Shown here: piece by piece, positions 32,833-41,417 of the stretch | Numbering within the stretch: position 1 is the first letter of the stretch | Layout: each line of letters opens with the position of its first letter | DNA from: Thermaurantimonas aggregans | Lineage (GTDB): Bacteria; Bacteroidota; Bacteroidia; Flavobacteriales; Schleiferiaceae | Length of the DNA stretch: 64,000 bases | Direction: 5' to 3' | Assembly (NCBI RefSeq): GCF_003851885.1 | Contig: NZ_BHZE01000001.1 | Location: forward strand, 124,001-188,000 | Notes under the pieces: generated by a model | The model's input: the letters and a program-made list of their open reading frames with translations, nothing else | The model's database searches: none | What the model was told of the DNA's origin: nothing | Made by a program: the position numbers and the translations under genes

Positions 32833-33789
32833 TTAAATCATATTAAATTCTTCTTGGGTGATTTTGTCAAGATCTACCCCTGATGCTATTAGTGCTTTGA
32901 TGGTGGAGTCGGCCATGGCGTAGTTCCACCAGTGTGAGGCGGCCAGCTGTATTACTTTTTGGTTTTTGATGCCTTTAGCCTGGCAGAAGAAAGCAATATC
33001 CTCACCTTTAGGACTATCGATCTGCAGTACCTTTAGCCGGCGTACGAAGGTGGTAAATATGTTGTTGTCTTCTTTTATGGGTCTGAATTGCTCTAGGGTG
33101 GCAGTTGCCTGCTCGGCTGCTGGCAGTATCTGTAGGCCTGCCCACTGGGCCAGTTGCTTCTTTACCGAGCTGATGCCTACGATCAGTATGCCTAAGAGGC
33201 CTTCGGTGGCTGTATAGAGATTCTTGATTTGTTTCCAGATGGCCTGATTGAGTATTTCAGCCTCATCGATTATAAGCAAGGGCTTTTCACCGCTTATTTG
33301 CTCTACTTTTTCGATGATTTGCTCTAGCAGGGTAGTGCTGCCTACGCCCTCGCGCACCTGTATGCCCATTACACGGCATATCTCCAGTAGAAATTTATGC
33401 CAGGTATAGGTTTTAAATATCTTTATGTAGTACACGGCTGGCTCTTGGCTGGCAAAGCGCTTCATACATACGGTCTTACCGATGCCGGTATTGCCCACCA
33501 GCAGGCGTATATCGCTCTGCTGCTTGCATTTAGCTGCGATCTGCTGCATCACCTGGTATTGTCGCACAGGCACGAGGTTGTATTCGGCCATGTAGTCGGC
33601 CAGGCGCGCCATCATACTCTGTATCAGCGTATCGGCAAAGGCTCTTTTGCCGTTCAGCAGCTCGCTGATTACGCTCTCGCTACGCCCTGTGATTGATGCT
33701 AACTCATTGTTCTTGAGATTTTTTGACTCTTTTAGGGCCAGAAGCTTGTTTCTGAAGGCCTCTTGTAGAGGGCTAATTTCTGCTTTCAT
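32833..33789 (-). CDS. MuB-like ATP-dependent DNA-binding target-selection protein
   Basis: The 318-residue protein combines an N-terminal HTH (about 20-50, NNELASITGRSESVISELLN) with an AAA+ ATPase. Walker A is GNTGIGKT at 99-106 and Walker B LLIIDEAE at 171-178. The C-terminal part includes an Asn/Ile-rich helix. MuB polymerises on target DNA, activates MuA and confers target immunity (family knowledge). The order A then B with a 4-bp ATGA-type overlap is as in Mu. Confidence 0.88.
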   Translation of the reverse strand: MKAEISPLQEAFRNKLLALKESKNLKNNELASITGRSESVISELLNGKRAFADTLIQSMMARLADYMAEYNLVPVRQYQVMQQIAAKCKQQSDIRLLVGNTGIGKTVCMKRFASQEPAVYYIKIFKTYTWHKFLLEICRVMGIQVREGVGSTTLLEQIIEKVEQISGEKPLLIIDEAEILNQAIWKQIKNLYTATEGLLGILIVGISSVKKQLAQWAGLQILPAAEQATATLEQFRPIKEDNNIFTTFVRRLKVLQIDSPKGEDIAFFCQAKGIKNQKVIQLAASHWWNYAMADSTIKALIASGVDLDKITQEEFNMI

Positions 33790-35933
33790 AGGTCGTGTTT
33801 ATTTTGGATTGGGATGCGCACTTTTTTTATTTCGCCCGTTACAGGGTGCACATACTCTCTCTCCTCGTACTGCAGCTCTGTCTGCATCTGGTCGAGTAGT
33901 ATGGCATCTGTTTCGTCGCTTTTTTCGGCCATTTCGTACAAGAACAGTTCGCTCTTATCCAGCAAGGGCGCTATGCGCTTACGCCCTGTCATGGCTTGGC
34001 TCTTTAGGGCATTTAGCGTCGGGTTGCTGTTTAGCTCCTCTCGCAGCTCACTGACTTTTTTCAAAGCATTTTTTGCAATTTCTTTTTGCAGCAGCAGGTA
34101 GTTGTTCAGCTTGCTATCGCCTGGCATCATGGATATGCGCTCTTTTAATGGCCATATACCCAAAAAGGTATTGTCTTTATACACTACTGCAGGCTTGCCA
34201 TAGTCGAGTACTTGTACTCGTACTCTAGAAAGCTTGCCGCTTTGTAAGGGTATTTGTTCAAAGATTTTTGCAGCTTTGCTGCGCTGCTCTTCTGTTTCAA
34301 CCGGCGGAAAATAGGTGTATTCCACACCTCTGCTGCTTACAGTTACCCCCTTGGTAGTCAGCTGCACGTGGTGTGTAGTACCGTATTCGGCCAGGTCTGC
34401 ATAGCTGAGCTTGGCCGTTTCGCTTTCTAGCTCGTTCCACAGTTCGGTGGGTGTTTTGCCGCAGGGCTTGCCTTCTCGGCTTTCTATTACGTAATGGTTC
34501 CATTGCTCCATTACCTCAGTGCGAAGCCTCTCAGAAGCGATGGCGAAGTCTCTGGCACGTCGTTTTGCAGCTTCTAAGTACTTCTCACCAGGCTGGCTGC
34601 CGTCGGCCTGTGCCGTGCGGTTGCTGCCTGACCATGCTCCGCTGTATTTGTCTATCAGTCGGTTTTTCAGACCTATCAATAGCTCTACTACCTTAGCCCG
34701 GGCCAGCCCTACCTGGGTAGGCAGCACCCTGATGTCGTGCGCATCGCACCACTGCTTCACCCCATTGTAGCCAGGGCCTCTGTCTAGCTGCAGGTATAGC
34801 GGCTTGTAGCCACATTCCTTTATGGCATTCTTTAGGCAGCGTATCAGCACCTCGGCACGTTCATTAGCCCCTAAGGTCACCTGTACGTCGAGCAATCTAA
34901 AGGATGCATAGTCGTAAACACTTACTATGTGCGCGTACTGCCTTACCTTACCATTGTGGCGTACATACTCGTTTTGTGCCGTGCCATCTATACCCCATAT
35001 CGCATTTTTTCGGGTAGGGTAGCTGCGCTGCACCTCGGGCACCATGGTGTTCTTGTGGTACACCAGCCCGTGGCGCTCTATTTTAAGGGAGTTTTTCACG
35101 CTTTGTAGATACATGTAAACCGTCTGGTAGGTTGGGGGGGTGTACTCCCCGTCCTTTAGCCACCACCGGTTTTTTTTGCCGATTTCTAGCAGTTTTCTAT
35201 ATATATCAGCGATGCTAATTGCGATGGGATCAGCATAGAGGGCTTGGATTACCCTCTTCTGCTCATCGGTTAGCTTATTTCTGTTTTTATTATTTGACCT
35301 TTTGGGTTTTATGTAGTTGATATCCTCGCCTTGTCTTTCCTCTAGCTGATAGAGCCAATCTATCAGCCGGCGCCCTGTAGGCATCTTTATTGAAAAAAAT
35401 TCTCTAGGCATCAGCTCAATGGCCTCTGCAAGGTTTGCTACCAGGGAGCGCTTGTATCGCTTTGCTTCGCGCTCACTTCGCGCAATATTTTGTATGCGCT
35501 TAAACCTGGCATGTACAAACTCTGAAAGGGCGCACAATTTGGCATAGCCTATTATGCGATGCCTTCCCAGCGAGTGATTTTCAACATAATATGTCGTATA
35601 TCGAGGGTAGTTTTTAATGATGTACTCCTCTAGCTCATTGGTAATGTAGCCGGCATTGATGCGTAGATGCTCAGCCGTCATTACCACGGCCGCATCTACT
35701 AGCTGCTCATAACCTGCATCAGTGTTTTGCAGGCTATTCATGTGCTCACTTTTTAGAGCACTAATCTTTTCCCTTATTTTCAGCTGGTACCTTTCAGGCA
35801 AGCTATCAAGCAGAATAAGGGTCTTTTTATTCGTGTCTTTCACCATCACAGCCTGCCCTCTTTGTTTTAATTTTCGGGCAGTACTGCTTTTGAACCCTAG
35901 TAATTGCCAATGATCAATACTTATTGCGTGCAT
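33786..35933 (-). CDS. MuA-like DDE transposase
   Basis: The 715-residue protein shows an N-terminal DNA-binding region (about 1-70, MHAISIDHWQLLGFKSSTAR and a MuA Ibeta/gamma-like helical segment 100-250). The RNase-H-like catalytic core has D316 (WGIDGT), D384 (YLQLDRGPGY) and E417 (KVVELL). D-D spacing is 68, close to Mu (67); D-E spacing is 33, shorter than in Mu (56). A Mu-C-type beta domain (about 470-570, SRGVEYTYFPP) and a coiled C-terminus that would contact MuB follow. The gene looks intact, so the element could still move if its ends are functional. Confidence 0.92.
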   Translation of the reverse strand: MHAISIDHWQLLGFKSSTARKLKQRGQAVMVKDTNKKTLILLDSLPERYQLKIREKISALKSEHMNSLQNTDAGYEQLVDAAVVMTAEHLRINAGYITNELEEYIIKNYPRYTTYYVENHSLGRHRIIGYAKLCALSEFVHARFKRIQNIARSEREAKRYKRSLVANLAEAIELMPREFFSIKMPTGRRLIDWLYQLEERQGEDINYIKPKRSNNKNRNKLTDEQKRVIQALYADPIAISIADIYRKLLEIGKKNRWWLKDGEYTPPTYQTVYMYLQSVKNSLKIERHGLVYHKNTMVPEVQRSYPTRKNAIWGIDGTAQNEYVRHNGKVRQYAHIVSVYDYASFRLLDVQVTLGANERAEVLIRCLKNAIKECGYKPLYLQLDRGPGYNGVKQWCDAHDIRVLPTQVGLARAKVVELLIGLKNRLIDKYSGAWSGSNRTAQADGSQPGEKYLEAAKRRARDFAIASERLRTEVMEQWNHYVIESREGKPCGKTPTELWNELESETAKLSYADLAEYGTTHHVQLTTKGVTVSSRGVEYTYFPPVETEEQRSKAAKIFEQIPLQSGKLSRVRVQVLDYGKPAVVYKDNTFLGIWPLKERISMMPGDSKLNNYLLLQKEIAKNALKKVSELREELNSNPTLNALKSQAMTGRKRIAPLLDKSELFLYEMAEKSDETDAILLDQMQTELQYEEREYVHPVTGEIKKVRIPIQNKHDL

Positions 35934-35934
35934 T

Positions 35935-36144
35935 TCACACCTTTAAAGCTTTTTTAATTTCATTATACTTAAGCCTGTAGTCGCGAAGCACTTCCTCTTC
36001 TATTGGGCTGTTAAACTCTCCCCGCAGTATGCAGTAGATGGTGTTTTTCGACACTTTGTATTTGGCTGCAAGCCATTTTACCACCTCTGTTTTTATTCGG
36101 TCGCGCTTTGCTACTGTGGGTTTCAGTACATTTGTCGATTGCAT
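35935..36144 (-). CDS. Ner-like HTH regulator
   Basis: I start at the ATG at 36144 (69 residues); an in-frame ATG at 36180 would lie upstream of the likely transcript start. The product has an HTH region (DRIKTEVVKWLAAKYKVSKN, then TIYCILRGEFNSP). It is the first gene of the early operon, directly before the transposase gene (1-bp gap), as ner in Mu. It probably represses the early and/or repressor promoter at the intergenic palindrome. Confidence 0.6.
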   Translation of the reverse strand: MQSTNVLKPTVAKRDRIKTEVVKWLAAKYKVSKNTIYCILRGEFNSPIEEEVLRDYRLKYNEIKKALKV

Positions 36145-36168
36145 GCTGCTGTTTCTTTTAGAACAGCG

Positions 36169-36189
36169 CAAATATTTCAAACATATTTG
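36169..36189. promoter_or_regulatory. Palindromic operator with divergent -7 boxes between repressor and ner-like gene
   Basis: CAAATAT (36169-36175), 7-nt spacer, ATATTTG (36183-36189) form a perfect inverted repeat. Each arm contains ATATTTG, close to TAnnTTTG, pointing outward: the + arm ends 4 bases before the repressor ATG, and the - arm leads toward the ner-like ATG at 36144. One protein bound across the repeat would cover both -7 boxes. Confidence 0.6.
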
Positions 36190-36193
36190 ATAT

Positions 36194-36853
36194 ATGCAAA
36201 CAAATTTGAATCTGCCAGATACATTTTTTTCTCGGATATTAAAAATAATGGAATACTATAAATACAAGTCATTAAATGAATTTGCTATCAAAGGTTTAAA
36301 GTACAAATCGCCGGAAAAGCTTAATCGATTAAAAGATCCAAAAAACAAACCTTCTGTAGAAATACTAATTGATATTTCAAATATGTTTGATATTAATATT
36401 GATTGGCTTCTGACAGGTCGTGGACCTATGCTGCGCGATCAAGTCCCCCAGGCGGTACCCTCACCCACAGGCGTGCCACTCATACCGGCTGAGGCCTTAG
36501 CCGGCTATGGCGCAGGTGAGCTGGTCATTACCGAGCACATGATCGAGCATAGGTATGTGATACCTGAGTTTCGATCAGCCACCTGCATCATACGCGTCAA
36601 GGGCGATAGCATGTCACCCACCTATCTGCCTGGCGATATGATTGCTATTAAAAAAATAGATGCTAAAACATTCATACAGTGGAATAAACCTCATGTACTT
36701 GATACAGTTCAGGGAATTTTAATTAAGCGAGTTTTACAAAGTGAATCTGGCTACATTTTAAGATCCGACAACCCATCGTACCCTGATATTACTGTACCTA
36801 GTAAGGAAGTTTATAATATGTATTTAATACTTGGATTAATACGTTTTGAATAG
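36194..36853 (+). CDS. LexA/CI-type prophage repressor with S24 peptidase domain
   Basis: The 219-residue protein has an N-terminal HTH-like region (about 10-75, FDINIDWLLTGRGPM as the C-terminal helix hallmark) and a C-terminal S24 self-cleavage domain. Catalytic Ser139 (GDSMSP) and Lys178 (ILIKRV) are present, with an Ala-Gly cleavage site A103-G104 (ALAGYG). Cleavage is stimulated by RecA filaments in this family, so the prophage would be SOS-inducible (inference). It faces the ner-like gene with 49 bp between ATGs. The -7 arm of the palindrome ends 4 bases before the ATG, so the mRNA is likely leaderless. Confidence 0.85.
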   Translation: MQTNLNLPDTFFSRILKIMEYYKYKSLNEFAIKGLKYKSPEKLNRLKDPKNKPSVEILIDISNMFDINIDWLLTGRGPMLRDQVPQAVPSPTGVPLIPAEALAGYGAGELVITEHMIEHRYVIPEFRSATCIIRVKGDSMSPTYLPGDMIAIKKIDAKTFIQWNKPHVLDTVQGILIKRVLQSESGYILRSDNPSYPDITVPSKEVYNMYLILGLIRFE

Positions 36854-37161
36854 CGTAAATATCAATTTTTTCTTACATTTTACATAAAATGAGTTTTATA
36901 AAAAACATTGTCACAAATTTTGTCACATTTATGTCACATTTTTTTTTATAAGGATTTGCATAATGTTTTAGTTCAATATTCAAATTTTTCAACTTGCATA
37001 GAATCAGACGATTAAAAATTTCATTTTTGGCTAAAAATCTTTTATAATGCTTCAAATAATATTTATTTTTTTTAAATTAAAATTAATTTGTCACACTATT
37101 TTAATTTGATTTTCAATAAGTTATTAATTTTAAGTTATATACAATTAGAACTTAACCCCTC
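36854..37161. other. Prophage end region with TGTCACA repeats
   Basis: A very A/T-rich noncoding stretch. It holds (T/A)TGTCACA at 36908-36915, 36920-36927 and 36931-36938 (about one helical turn apart) and a fourth copy at 37088-37095. By position (Mu left end, 70-250 bp from the terminus) these could be MuA-binding end sites or repressor operators. The outermost 65 bp carry no copy. Confidence 0.55.
36908..36938 (+). repeat. Three phased TGTCACA repeats near the repressor-side end
   Basis: Three copies of TGTCACA start at 36909, 36921 and 36932, spaced 12 and 11 bp, so they lie on one face of the helix. A fourth copy starts at 37089. The same heptamer, in either orientation, is not seen in the first 330 bp of the other prophage end. 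Confidence 0.65.
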
Positions 37162-37166
37162 ACCGG
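37162..37166. repeat. Target-site duplication, right copy (ACCGG)
   Basis: It pairs with 18160-18164. Reading on from this copy in the frame of the 5' fragment gives ACC GGC AGC TAT TAT (T-G-S-Y-Y), which is consistent with the interrupted protein. Confidence 0.65.
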
Positions 37167-39224
37167 CAGCTATTATCAAACTTCTAGTCCTAGTATGTCA
37201 TCTTGGGATCTTATGGAGAATTTACCACTGATGGATCTGGTAGCTATACAGGTTGGTTTATAACAGAACCCACAGGAAATACAAGATTTACCCCAGGAAA
37301 CAATATTTTTATGAGAATTATGCTTAATAATGGGGCAGGAGGTACTTCAGTCGTAACAAGGTTAACTACTTCAAATTCAGTAACTGTTGCAAATTTTGGC
37401 TCATCTTCTACGAATATTACCGCAATTTGGCAAACCTCATTAGATACAGCGAAAAATTTTGTTTTGCTGTTTGATAATGTTTCCGGAACCGGAAGACCGA
37501 TAGCTGCCACATATATCGAAAATGTAGGCATAACGTACGCATCATCCATCGCTCAGTGGTATCGAGACTCAGCAACGGCTCTTGGTCGATGGGGTGCTTA
37601 TGTTAATAACAATAATTCTAATGGAATACGTAGAATAGAAATCAGAGATCATTTGACTGGAAATCTAAAATATGTATTAACAGATGCCGATGGTCAGTGG
37701 GGTAGTGTAAATACGGTAAACGCCACATCTGGATCAACGCCATTGATATTACCTAATAATTTAACTGAAACTTTTGTGGTAAATGGTAATGTAAAATTAT
37801 CAGCCGGAAAATCTTTAGAAGTAACTGGCACTCTCACAAACAATGGAACAATTACCCTTGAAGCCACATCAAAAACCGATTACGCTCGCCTTATTTATGG
37901 AGCTGTTTCAGGAACCGGAACAGTAAATCATCAGATGCGTCTGACACCTGGCTCTTCCTTCAAATGGTACGCCTTAGGCTCGCCGGTAGATGGCATAAAC
38001 GTTAATTCTATAGGTACTGGCCAATTTACTTCTACATCGGTGTACAACTGGAGTGCTACCGGGGGTTGGACGTCGGCTCATACTGGTACATTTACTCGTG
38101 GTCAAGGTGTTTTTATAGCGGCAGGTGAAAATTCACCTTACGGCTTTTTTACAATACCGTCTGATGATACAAATATTGTTTTTACTGGCGTATTGTCAGC
38201 TAATACTGCAGATGTGGTTCGAACTATGGATTATGGCACTGCTCCAACAGGTGTAACTTTTACAACTTCAGAAACACAAGGATGGAATTTGCTCGCAAAT
38301 CCCTATCATGCTGATTTTGATTTAAATGGTTTGACTTCTGATAATGATTCACCTGAAAAATCCTTATCAATTCGCACCCCAACTGGTTATATTTCTTACA
38401 ATCCATCAACAAATACTCCACTATCTGCACGCTATCTTTCTCCAGGTGAGGCCTTTTTTGTGCGTGCTACAGCGACAGGTCAAACATTTACATTTGCATT
38501 ATCGCGTCGAACCTCTTCAGGGGGCGATGGTTTGCTTAAGACACAAAATAACTTCGACCGCGTAAATGTGCGCGTAAGTAAAAATGACCGCAAAGACGAG
38601 ATGTATGTGCTCTTTAAGTCAGACGCTACTACCGAATTTGATGGCCAGTACGATGCGTATAAGTTTACCAACATCGATGGCTATCCAATGCTTTACAGCG
38701 TGCTGAGCAATAAGATGTACTCGATCAACACATTGCAAGCATTATCAGGAGCATTTGCACTTCCAACGCATTTCAAATGTTCTGAAGCTGGAGCCTACAC
38801 AATTAGCTTGTTCGATGTATCTGACTTCGACCCGTCAATCATCGTCACCCTCGAAGACAAAATGACCAATACACTAACAGTGCTAAATAATGGCGATTAC
38901 ACCTTTACCCATTATCCGACGAACAATCCTGACCGTTTTGTGCTGCACTTTAACAAGAGCACTGTGAGCACTTCAGAGCAAGAAGCTGATAAGTTCAACG
39001 CTTGGGTATATGAGGGAGTGCTGTATGTAAAAGGTTTTGAAAACTTAGGCAATACTCGCTTAAGTGTCACCGATATGAGCGGCCGTGTCGTGTTTTCCAC
39101 AGATGCAAACGTTCAAAGTGGCATCCGCAATGAAATAGCCCTGCCAAAGCTCGCTGCCGGAGTGTATGTGCTTCGTGTAGAAGCCGGTGCCCAGCAGAAG
39201 GCTGTGAAGATTGTGGTGCCGTAG
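37167..39224 (+). pseudogene. 3' fragment of T9SS cargo gene, separated by the prophage and frameshifted
   Basis: In the frame of the 5' fragment the sequence reads SYYQTSSPSMSSW up to about 37206. The rest (GSYGEFTTDGSGSYTGWFIT onward, about 672 residues) is in the next frame, as if one G were lost from a run of four at 37205-37207. The long frame opens at TTG 37203. The body includes a T9SS-cargo beta-sandwich, then repeated Ser/Thr/Asn-rich domains. The C-terminal T9SS type A sorting domain (about last 75 residues: RLSVTDMSGRVVFSTD, then LAAGVYVLRVEAG) ends in KIVVP. Without signal peptide and start it is probably not expressed as a secreted protein. Confidence 0.85.
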
Positions 39225-39589
39225 ATTGTATTTACCCCCCGTCCCTATTTCTATTGCTTTCAGCAATAAAGAGGATGAGAGAAGTCCCTCTTTATATCCG
39301 ACAAGCGGATGTAGAGAGGGATTTAGGGTGAGCAAGTAAAAATTATAACTTACCCTTAAACCTCCTCACTTCGTCCTTCGGACGCAGGGAGGGGGTTTTG
39401 TTTGTACTTTTAAACATTCAAACCAAATCAACAAACAAATCCGTAAAATCTGGAGAATTATCTGTGTGTTTCTGTGTGGAAAAAGGATTTATCCAAAACT
39501 ACAATTCATAAATCTGATTGACTTCCCGCAGGTCTCACAGAACACCGTTAATGGGATTTTGTTAAAGTTTTAAATCAAAATTGGATTGA
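39225..39589. other. Intergenic region with two hairpins
   Basis: A long stem pairs about 39272-39290 with 39296-39322 (TCCCTCT with AGAGGGA, ATCCG with CGGAT). A second GC-rich stem-loop (39358-39400, AAACCTCC against GGAGGGGGTTTTG) ends in TTTTG and could terminate the T9SS gene. The rest is A/T-rich; no coding frame is supported. Confidence 0.55.
39358..39404 (+). terminator. Probable terminator after the T9SS gene
   Basis: AAACCTCC (39358-39365) can pair with GGAGG and TTT in the segment 39388-39399, with an inner GTCC-TTC-GGAC hairpin, followed by TTTTG TTTG. Pairing is imperfect (two extra G residues). Confidence 0.45.
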
Positions 39590-41407
39590 TTAAAATTCCT
39601 GCAGCTTGATAAGGCGGGCATAGATTCCGCCGGCCGACAATAGCTCGTCGTGTGTTCCAGTTTCAGCGATTTTACCTTTGTCCATTACCACTATTTTATT
39701 GGCATGTCGGATGGTACTAAGGCGATGGGCTATGATGATGGAGGTACGATTTTGCATCAAACGGGTAATGGCCTCCTGCACGAGTCGTTCACTTTCGGTA
39801 TCGAGGGCACTAGTGGCTTCGTCGAGAATTAAAATGGGAGGATTTTTAAGAATGGCTCTTGCAATGGCAATGCGCTGGCGCTGTCCTCCAGAAAGACGCG
39901 AGCCCATATCGCCTACTACAGTGTCAAAACCTTGTTCGAGTTTTACGATAAAGTCATGAGCATTGGCAATTCGCGCTGCTTCTTCGATCTCTTCATGGCT
40001 TGCTTCAGGCTTTCCAAGGGCAATGTTGTTTCGCACAGTGTCATTGAAAAGAATGGGCTCTTGCGTTACAATGCCCATGAGCGATCGAAGGGATTTTAAG
40101 TCAATTTCTCGAATATCGCGGCCATCCAGAGTAATTTGTCCTGATGTAACGTCGTAAAATCGAGGAATGAGATTTACGAGCGATGTTTTTCCACTGCCAG
40201 ATAGGCCCACCAGGGCTACGGTTTGCCCATAGGGTATGGTCAGATTGATGTCGTGAAGAATGATTTCTTCCCTATAGCCAAAGTGAACATTTTTGAAGTG
40301 AATAGCCTCTTTGAATTCTGTAATTTTTGGAGCACTGGGAGGTGATGTAATGGGATTTTCGCTTTCGAGAATTTCAAGAACGCGCTCAGCCGAGGCTGCG
40401 CCTTTTTTCAGGTTATAAGATGCTCGACTTATCGCCTTGCTGGGCGGGATCATTTGATAAAAGAAAAGAATATAGGCTATAAAATTCGCCGGACCAAATT
40501 GGTCAGAGGCTATGACGATGCGGCCACCAAACCAGATAACAGCAGCCATTATGATGGCGCCCAACATTTCGCTTACAGGCGAGGCCAAGTCGTATCGGCG
40601 CATCACGCGGTTTGAGGTTTTGTAAAAATCTGCATTAATGCGTTCAAATCGAGCTTGTTTAATTTTTTCGGCGTTAAACGCTTTGAGAATGCGCAGGCCG
40701 GTAATCGTTTCATCGATGTGGCTCATCAAACTGCCCAACTGCGACTGGGCTGTGGTAGATTGTCTTTTAAGTGAGCGCCCAATTCGACTGATCACATAGG
40801 ACACTACTGGCAACGTGAGCAGCACAAAGAGCGTGAGTTTGTAATTCATCCAAAGCAAAACGGCAAGAGAACCAATAATCATCAGCGGATCGCGAAAAAT
40901 CATTTCCAGTAAAACGATCATCGCAGCTTCTATTTCTCGTAGGTCCACCGTGATGCGGGAGATAATGTCGCCCTTCTGTCTTTGAGCGTAAAAGGCCATT
41001 GGCAGTTGGAGCAATTTGGCGTGTAACTCTCTGCGGAGCTGAAAAGAGATGCCATTCCTGACCGGTGCAATCACATACAAACCTAGATAGTGAAAGAGGT
41101 TTTTGAAGAAAAAGGCAACAATGACCCAAATGACTACGTACAGCAGCGCTTCGGAAACGGAGGTATTCGCCAGTCGATATTCAATCTGTTTGTAGAATTC
41201 TCTTTTAATCTGATCGAAGAGCGATGTGCCTGTAATGCTTTCCGACATGGGGCCATTTACCCCAAAAATCAATTGAAGAACCGGAATCACCAAACCCACT
41301 GAAACCAGTGAAAAGGCAATGCTGAGCACGTTAAAGAGTACGCTCAGGCCAATTAAACCTTTATAGCGAAAGAGATAGGGATAGATCTTTCGAAGGGGCT
41401 TGTTCAT
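39590..41407 (-). CDS. ABC transporter permease/ATPase, MsbA-like
   Basis: The 605-residue half-transporter has an N-terminal six-helix exporter domain (about 15-330) and an ATPase domain (about 360-600). The motifs are Walker A GLSGSGKTS at 401-409, signature LSGGQ at 505-509, and Walker B LILDE ending at 529-530. This arrangement is typical of lipid-A/lipid flippases (MsbA) and multidrug exporters; which cargo it moves is not shown. It is directly followed by trpS (10-bp gap upstream in the same orientation). Confidence 0.9.
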   Translation of the reverse strand: MNKPLRKIYPYLFRYKGLIGLSVLFNVLSIAFSLVSVGLVIPVLQLIFGVNGPMSESITGTSLFDQIKREFYKQIEYRLANTSVSEALLYVVIWVIVAFFFKNLFHYLGLYVIAPVRNGISFQLRRELHAKLLQLPMAFYAQRQKGDIISRITVDLREIEAAMIVLLEMIFRDPLMIIGSLAVLLWMNYKLTLFVLLTLPVVSYVISRIGRSLKRQSTTAQSQLGSLMSHIDETITGLRILKAFNAEKIKQARFERINADFYKTSNRVMRRYDLASPVSEMLGAIIMAAVIWFGGRIVIASDQFGPANFIAYILFFYQMIPPSKAISRASYNLKKGAASAERVLEILESENPITSPPSAPKITEFKEAIHFKNVHFGYREEIILHDINLTIPYGQTVALVGLSGSGKTSLVNLIPRFYDVTSGQITLDGRDIREIDLKSLRSLMGIVTQEPILFNDTVRNNIALGKPEASHEEIEEAARIANAHDFIVKLEQGFDTVVGDMGSRLSGGQRQRIAIARAILKNPPILILDEATSALDTESERLVQEAITRLMQNRTSIIIAHRLSTIRHANKIVVMDKGKIAETGTHDELLSAGGIYARLIKLQEF

Positions 41408-41417
41408 AAATATCAGA

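Larger units (their letters stand above)
18165..37161. mobile_element. Defective Mu-like transposable prophage, about 19.0 kb
   Basis: The element carries MuA (DDE), MuB, a LexA-type repressor with a divergent Ner-like gene, early genes and a contractile-tail cassette, and interrupts a T9SS cargo gene with a 5-bp duplication. Reading inward from 37161 the order repressor-ner-A-B-early genes equals the Mu left end, so the Mu-type right end is at 18165. Terminase, portal, protease and capsid genes are absent; the head region is reduced to an inverted MuF-gpG fragment and the sheath gene has lost its 5' half. The two ends do not show clear matching termini, and TGTCACA repeats occur only at the repressor end. 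The element therefore looks unable to make virions, though A and B appear intact. Confidence 0.9.

Noticed and set aside
33397-34101. Plus-strand frames opposite MuA and MuB
   Set aside because: These are shadows of strongly coding minus-strand genes.
36873-37055. Small minus-strand frame in the prophage end
   Set aside because: It is A/T-driven, has no start context and lies across the TGTCACA repeats.
18175-37184. ACTTC at 18175-18179 and 37180-37184 as the target duplication
   Set aside because: It also gives an in-frame join (TGYAFTSSPS), but the joined protein is one codon shorter than the family spacing as I remember it and ACTTC does not fit the Mu N-Y-S-R-N preference. It is kept as second choice.
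39060-39335. Minus-strand frame over the T9SS 3' end
   Set aside because: It is antisense to a coding region and hairpins; there is no independent support.
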